A DNA stretch of 64,000 bases from Leishmania martiniquensis. Lineage: Eukaryota > Euglenozoa > Kinetoplastea > Trypanosomatida > Trypanosomatidae. Under the pieces are notes generated by a model. That model saw only the letters and a program-made list of their open reading frames with translations, searched no databases and had not been told where the DNA came from. The stretch lies in the NCBI RefSeq assembly GCF_017916325.1, contig NC_090152.1:504001-568000 (forward strand). The letters run 5' to 3'. The translations under genes and the position numbers were made by a program. Below, piece by piece: positions 59,822 through 64,000 of the stretch (positions are counted from its first letter, which is position 1; each line of letters opens with the position of its first letter).

Positions 59822-61975
59822 ATGTCGGACACTCACGATGCTGCAGCGACGATTCCGTCGAGCAGTCCGCTGCATCGTGAGGCGACGGCTGCAATGCCTG
59901 ACGCGCCTGCCCCTATTGGGCTAAGCGTGGCCGCCCTTCCACACAGCATGAGCAGTTGGGAGTTCCTCGACGTGGAAGGGGACAGGAGCCCCGCAGATTT
60001 CTCGAGGTCTTTGCACAGAGACACAGGCAGCCCGCCCGCTTGCGTGCAGCGCGCTGCGGACCTGAAAACTGGCGGAGGCCGCATGTTTCGAGCCGCGACA
60101 GCAGCGAAAGAGGCGGGGAACGCCGCTCTGGAGCCGCCTGTTGCACTTGTGCAGCTCCTTGGCACAGAGAGCCATCACACCGCAGGTGATGCCACGCCGA
60201 AGCGACCGCTCAGCAGCGGTGGTGCTCCTTACGAGGGCCGCCACTCCCGCTACGGCCTCGCCAAGATCGTGGAGGAACACCACTCTCTGACCTGCAGCGC
60301 CTCCACGGCTTGGTCCATACTCTCCACCACCTCTCAGGCCTGCGTGCCTGCGGCTCACACCGGGCCGTGCGCGGGGCCGGCCACGACGATAGACAATACC
60401 CTCAGCAGCGATGACGTTCTCGCTACCACTCCAATGATGTCCACTTCTACTGGCGAAGCCGGCACCTGTCAGCATCGTGATGGCACCGTCAGCCCTTTGT
60501 ACGCGGGCGCGGAGGCATTGGGGGCGTGGAGGACGGATTCGCGGCCATGTTCGTTGCCATTGGCGACCCATCACACGGCCATGCCGCACTCCTGCGAGTT
60601 GGTCACGGAGCAGGCGGGCCACGATATCGGATCGGCGACCTATGCAGCGGCAACGGCCCCCGCGATGAACACTCTACTCATCCCTCGTGTTATCAGTGTG
60701 GCCACCACACCACTGACGAGCGACGGCGAACAGTGCATGGGCGAGTCTCGGTTAGCGGGTGTATGGACGCCGACATTGACAGATTCCGCTACCCTTGGCG
60801 ACCACGCCGCAGTTGCCTCGCTCGCGTCGACACTTCCGTCGCCGTCTCACGGCGCGCCCGTGCTGTTCGAGGACAGCATTCAACAGTTCGGTGAGGGGGG
60901 CTCAGTGATTGAGGCGCAGGGTGATGCTGCTGCGGCGGCATCGGCGGCAGCGGTGCTGGAAGGCCAGCTGGAGCTCGGTGGGCCGTTATCCATGCCGCCA
61001 TCGCCGTGCCCGGATGCTGCTGCTGGCGCGGGCCCGAGACGCGGGAGCGAGCAGCCAGCAGTGCTGCTTGCGTGGCTGCCCAAGCCTTTGGTATCGCTGT
61101 GTGAGCGCCGGAGGCTCGGCTGTTTCCGCGAGGCGGACGACGAGGAGAGCCGAGCACCGCACACGATAGATATCGAGCCCGCTGGCAGCATATCCGAGCA
61201 GCAGAGGCAGCGTGAAGAGCGGAAGGCAGCGACCTGCCTCTTGCGGCGTATGTCATTCATCTCCTCCTCCTCCCTGGTCACAGTGCTCCTGCCCCCGGCT
61301 ATGACCAACGCCCCCTTTCCTTCGACGGCCGCTGCTGCCGCTGCCGCCCCCGCGCCCGAAGCCGCTCCCGCTGCCTCGTCCACAATGTTCTCTCTGGAGC
61401 CCGCTTTGCTTTGGTCGCAGCTATGCGTTGTGTGTGCCGGCGGCTCACACCGCGCGCTCAAGGGGCTACACCGCCTGTGCGACTATGTGTGGCAGGACTT
61501 GAAGCATCATTGGTACCCGCAGCTGCGCCTCGTGCTCGGTGATCACTCTTCGGCACGCCAGATCCACTGCAGTCGCCACGCGCGTCGTCGTCTTAAGCCC
61601 AAGCGCAATTCAGGGATCGGCGAAAGTGCCTCGGCGACCGACGGCACCGCTACGGGTGCCGCCACCGTATTCTCACCTGCCGCCAGTGATGCCGCCTTAT
61701 CTTCAGCCGCAGGGAGAGGGCAGTGGCGCAGTATGTCTTCGCCGTGCTTCTTCAACGGCGACGTTCGCCCCCCTCGCGACTCATCAGCGCACCAGTGCAT
61801 CACGGGAAAAGAAGGGGCGGGCGCGGCAGCGATTCGCCCTTTTCACGCCACCAGCAGCGGCCCCAGCAGCCCACCTCCGACTTCGTCCACTAAGGATGGC
61901 ATGCGGCTCTATGTCATAATGACAGCCGAGGCGGTCGCGTCGGCCGCGCAAGGACTGCTGGTGTTTCTGCTGTGA
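59822..61975 (+). CDS. Unrecognised protein with possible ATG8-interacting motif
   Basis: A 717-residue protein of unknown function. Most of residues 1-410 is Ser/Thr/Ala/Pro-rich and probably disordered. One exception is SWEFLDVEGD near 45-54, which fits the W-x-x-L form of an LC3/ATG8-interacting motif (W46, L49) with acidic residues after it. Ordered-looking segments are LLAWLPKPLVSLCERRRLGC (about 416-435), a basic helix with EEQRQREERKAATCLLRRM character (about 460-480), and LLWSQLCVVCAGGSHRALKG leading to LHRLCDYVWQDLKHHWYPQL (about 529-566). The C-terminus (MRLYVIMTAEAVASAAQGLLVFLL) is hydrophobic and may be a tail anchor or packing helix. No enzyme motif is seen. The ATG at 59822 is the first in frame. 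Confidence 0.75.
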   Translation: MSDTHDAAATIPSSSPLHREATAAMPDAPAPIGLSVAALPHSMSSWEFLDVEGDRSPADFSRSLHRDTGSPPACVQRAADLKTGGGRMFRAATAAKEAGNAALEPPVALVQLLGTESHHTAGDATPKRPLSSGGAPYEGRHSRYGLAKIVEEHHSLTCSASTAWSILSTTSQACVPAAHTGPCAGPATTIDNTLSSDDVLATTPMMSTSTGEAGTCQHRDGTVSPLYAGAEALGAWRTDSRPCSLPLATHHTAMPHSCELVTEQAGHDIGSATYAAATAPAMNTLLIPRVISVATTPLTSDGEQCMGESRLAGVWTPTLTDSATLGDHAAVASLASTLPSPSHGAPVLFEDSIQQFGEGGSVIEAQGDAAAAASAAAVLEGQLELGGPLSMPPSPCPDAAAGAGPRRGSEQPAVLLAWLPKPLVSLCERRRLGCFREADDEESRAPHTIDIEPAGSISEQQRQREERKAATCLLRRMSFISSSSLVTVLLPPAMTNAPFPSTAAAAAAAPAPEAAPAASSTMFSLEPALLWSQLCVVCAGGSHRALKGLHRLCDYVWQDLKHHWYPQLRLVLGDHSSARQIHCSRHARRRLKPKRNSGIGESASATDGTATGAATVFSPAASDAALSSAAGRGQWRSMSSPCFFNGDVRPPRDSSAHQCITGKEGAGAAAIRPFHATSSGPSSPPPTSSTKDGMRLYVIMTAEAVASAAQGLLVFLL

Positions 61976-64000
61976 GAGTGGAGGGGTGTGTGTAGTGCAT
62001 CTCTTTGACCTCTCCTTTCGTTTGTCCTCCCCCCTCAAGGTGCCATCGTCTTTGTATTTAAACGGCGGTGCTGGCGGTGGCGGGGAGCGGGGCGCTGGTG
62101 CGCGTATGTGGTCACGCGTGCGAGGCCTCCTCTATACCTGTGTGCCTCTTTGGCACACTCTCCCCCTCCCCCTCCCCCCTCTGCTCGTTTGTTTTTTGGC
62201 CCTCTCCAACTCATCTCTCTTCGTTGTGGTGCTGCTTCGCTACTGCTGCTGCTGCTGGTGCTGGTCGACTTGTCGTCACCGCGGGACGCTGATGCGGGGG
62301 AGGCGCCTACTGTCATACAAATGGGCTGCCTTTTACTTGCCGCCTTGTACGTCCTGCCGCTTTTTGCTGCCATGTTGGAAGGTGTCTCGGGTGAGGCCTC
62401 TCCTCTCCTCTTCCCCCCTCTTCTCTCTCTCCCTCCCCTCTCTTCGCTTTTTGTGGTAGTCGTCTTGTCTGCTCTCTTGTGTGTGCGTGTCCTCTCCCTC
62501 CCCCTCCCCGCCGCCCCCGCTGGGCGAGTTCGCCCGTCTCAGCAGAGAAAACGGATTCCCTGGTGCTCTCTCTCTCCCTCGCGTCCTACGCGGGAGATGA
62601 ATGGCGCGACGAGATCGGGATGGGTGGGTGGAAGGCCTATCGAGCCTTCTTCGCTGAGGGAGGGCGTGAGGGTTGCACCTGCCTGTGCTCCTTCACACCC
62701 CCATCGCCTTCGAGGGAAAACCCCCAACGACCTTATGGTCCCTACTCTCTCGTCATGGCCACTGTGCGTGCCTTCAGGATTAGCCTCGCCTCCTTACCGG
62801 CCTCCCGACTCCCTTCGTTTCCCCACCCGTCGTGGCAGTGAGCTGAGAGGGCGAACGTGCGGCGCCGCCCTCTCGTCAGTGCGCAACCGCAGAATATGGA
62901 CGTATCCACGCCCTTGTAGGAATGGCGCAGATCATTTCTGCAGGCACGGCCTCGGCGTAAGCGGCGGCGTCGCACGCACAGAGACGCATCAGAGGGAGGA
63001 TCAACTGAAGCGAAGACGCGGGCTCAAGCATGGCCTCGGAGGGGGGAAGCTCTCACTCTCCTTTTTATCTTTCACCCCTTTTCCTTGTCGCTCTAAGGCT
63101 GGCAGATGATACGAAGTTTGTTCGCCTGTGCTGTTGTGTACGCGCACACGATGCGCCTACTCACATCCGGATGAGGAGAGACGTGCGACCCCTCTGCCCC
63201 CCCCTCCCGCCTCCTGTCGTGCCTCTGTCGGGCTCTTGTCGCTGCCGTGCGGCTGTTCGTGTACCTTTTCCATTGCTCGCCTCTCAGGCGTTTTCTGTGT
63301 TCGGCTGCTGCAGAGGCGCTGTGCGTGTGCGTGTGATGGTGTGTCCGAATGGCGACGAAGCTCTCCCCCTCTTCCTCCTCCTCTCTCTCTCGCTCTTTCC
63401 GTTTCCAACTTCCTTCATCGTCGCTGCTCACGCGCCCGCTACCGTGCTGAGGTGTCTCGGCGCTCTCCTTCATGGTGCACCCTCATAGAACTCGCTGGTA
63501 TTCTTTGCGGCGGCGCCGTCATCTCTCTCTCACTCACTCACTCACTGACTCCTCCCTCCCCCCTCTGCTCCCATTTTGCTGCGTTAACTGTTTTCCTGCT
63601 CGATCTGAGTTCATTCATTGCTTTCGGAGCTGTATGTGCGCTGCTGTTGCTGTCTGTCTGTTCACGTGCATGTGCACACGCCCTCGTGTGCGTGCGATTC
63701 ACCCGCCTCCTCCCCTCTCTCTCTTACCCCGCCTTTGCTCGCTTGGCTGTCTTCCTTTAGGTTGCAGTCCACTGTTCCTCGTGATACTCTCTGCTGCACG
63801 CCACGTGTTGTTGATGGGTGCTCAAGTGCACGTCTTTATCCCTCTCTCCACCGGCCCCCCTCTCCCCTTCAGACGTCTTCCTGCGGTCCTGTGCGACTGA
63901 AGCTGCGTGCGCGCACGCTGTTAGCCCTGATGTGCAGCGCAGCGTACGCCCCCTTTCTCACTTCGAGTGCTCTTCATTGTCTTGCATCGCTTCATGGACG
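61976..64000 (+). other. Non-coding right end (3'UTR plus leader of the next gene)
   Basis: No supported gene. Pyrimidine tracts (62157-62220, 62396-62455, 62486-62520, 63190-63215, 63360-63400, 63550-63570, 63700-63720, 63838-63870) and a CACT tetranucleotide repeat (63529-63549) dominate. Plus-strand open frames here translate CT runs into Ser/Leu/Pro. The next gene presumably starts beyond the window. Confidence 0.6.
63529..63549. repeat. CACT tetranucleotide repeat
   Basis: Four or five tandem CACT units follow a (CT)n run. Confidence 0.8.

Noticed and set aside
62108..63109. 333-codon plus-strand frame with apparent hydrophobic stretches
   Set aside because: Begins with GTG; the Leu/Val/Pro runs come from CT and CTG tracts, so the apparent membrane helices are an artefact.

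Overview
This window looks like nuclear chromosomal DNA of a trypanosomatid, most probably Leishmania or a close relative. All the genes supported here lie on the plus strand. They are intronless, GC-rich at third codon positions, and separated by long non-coding spacers of about 0.6-4.5 kb. The spacers carry polypyrimidine tracts followed by AG dinucleotides (trans-splice acceptors) and CA, TG and TA microsatellites. That is the layout of a polycistronic transcription unit. A UDP-sugar pyrophosphorylase supports Leishmania in particular, because the enzyme is known from Leishmania and T. cruzi but absent from T. brucei. No strand switch, tRNA, rRNA or CRISPR array was seen.

Layout, left to right: the 3' end of a cut-off gene (1-203); two related alpha/beta hydrolases (1480-2649 and 7126-9540), the second with a 430-residue disordered tail; a protein ending in a PLAC8-like cysteine-rich domain (10639-12864); a protein read here as a degenerate, P-loop-less kinesin-14-like motor (15319-17487); a large USP-family deubiquitinase (19133-23113); a steroid 5-alpha-reductase family membrane enzyme (23942-25585); a kinesin with armadillo repeats and calpain-III-like domains, probably KIN-E (26456-30706); and a 118-residue unknown, probably mitochondrial protein (32863-33219). 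The right half holds an NSUN2-like RNA m5C methyltransferase (33787-37260); a CEP164-like WW/coiled-coil basal-body protein (38836-43068); an XRN-family 5'-3' exonuclease with a C-terminal membrane helix and RanBP2 zinc finger (44479-47982); UDP-sugar pyrophosphorylase ending in -AKL (49124-51016); and three unrecognised kinetoplastid-type proteins (51943-54177, 55105-58002, 59822-61975). The last 2 kb is non-coding leader-type sequence.

As usual in trypanosomatids the neighbours do not form one pathway. Themes that recur are the cytoskeleton and flagellum (KIN-E, CEP164, the pseudo-kinesin), RNA metabolism (NSUN, XRN) and sugar or lipid metabolism (USP, SRD5A). The most notable non-coding feature is a 288-bp segment found twice, 20.4 kb apart, with no mismatch or gap. 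It begins with a hairpin-forming block and resembles a SIDER-type retroposon.

Start codons were placed at the first in-frame ATG. Several longer open frames begin only at TTG or GTG and were trimmed. Function assignments rest on motifs read by eye; no database search was possible.
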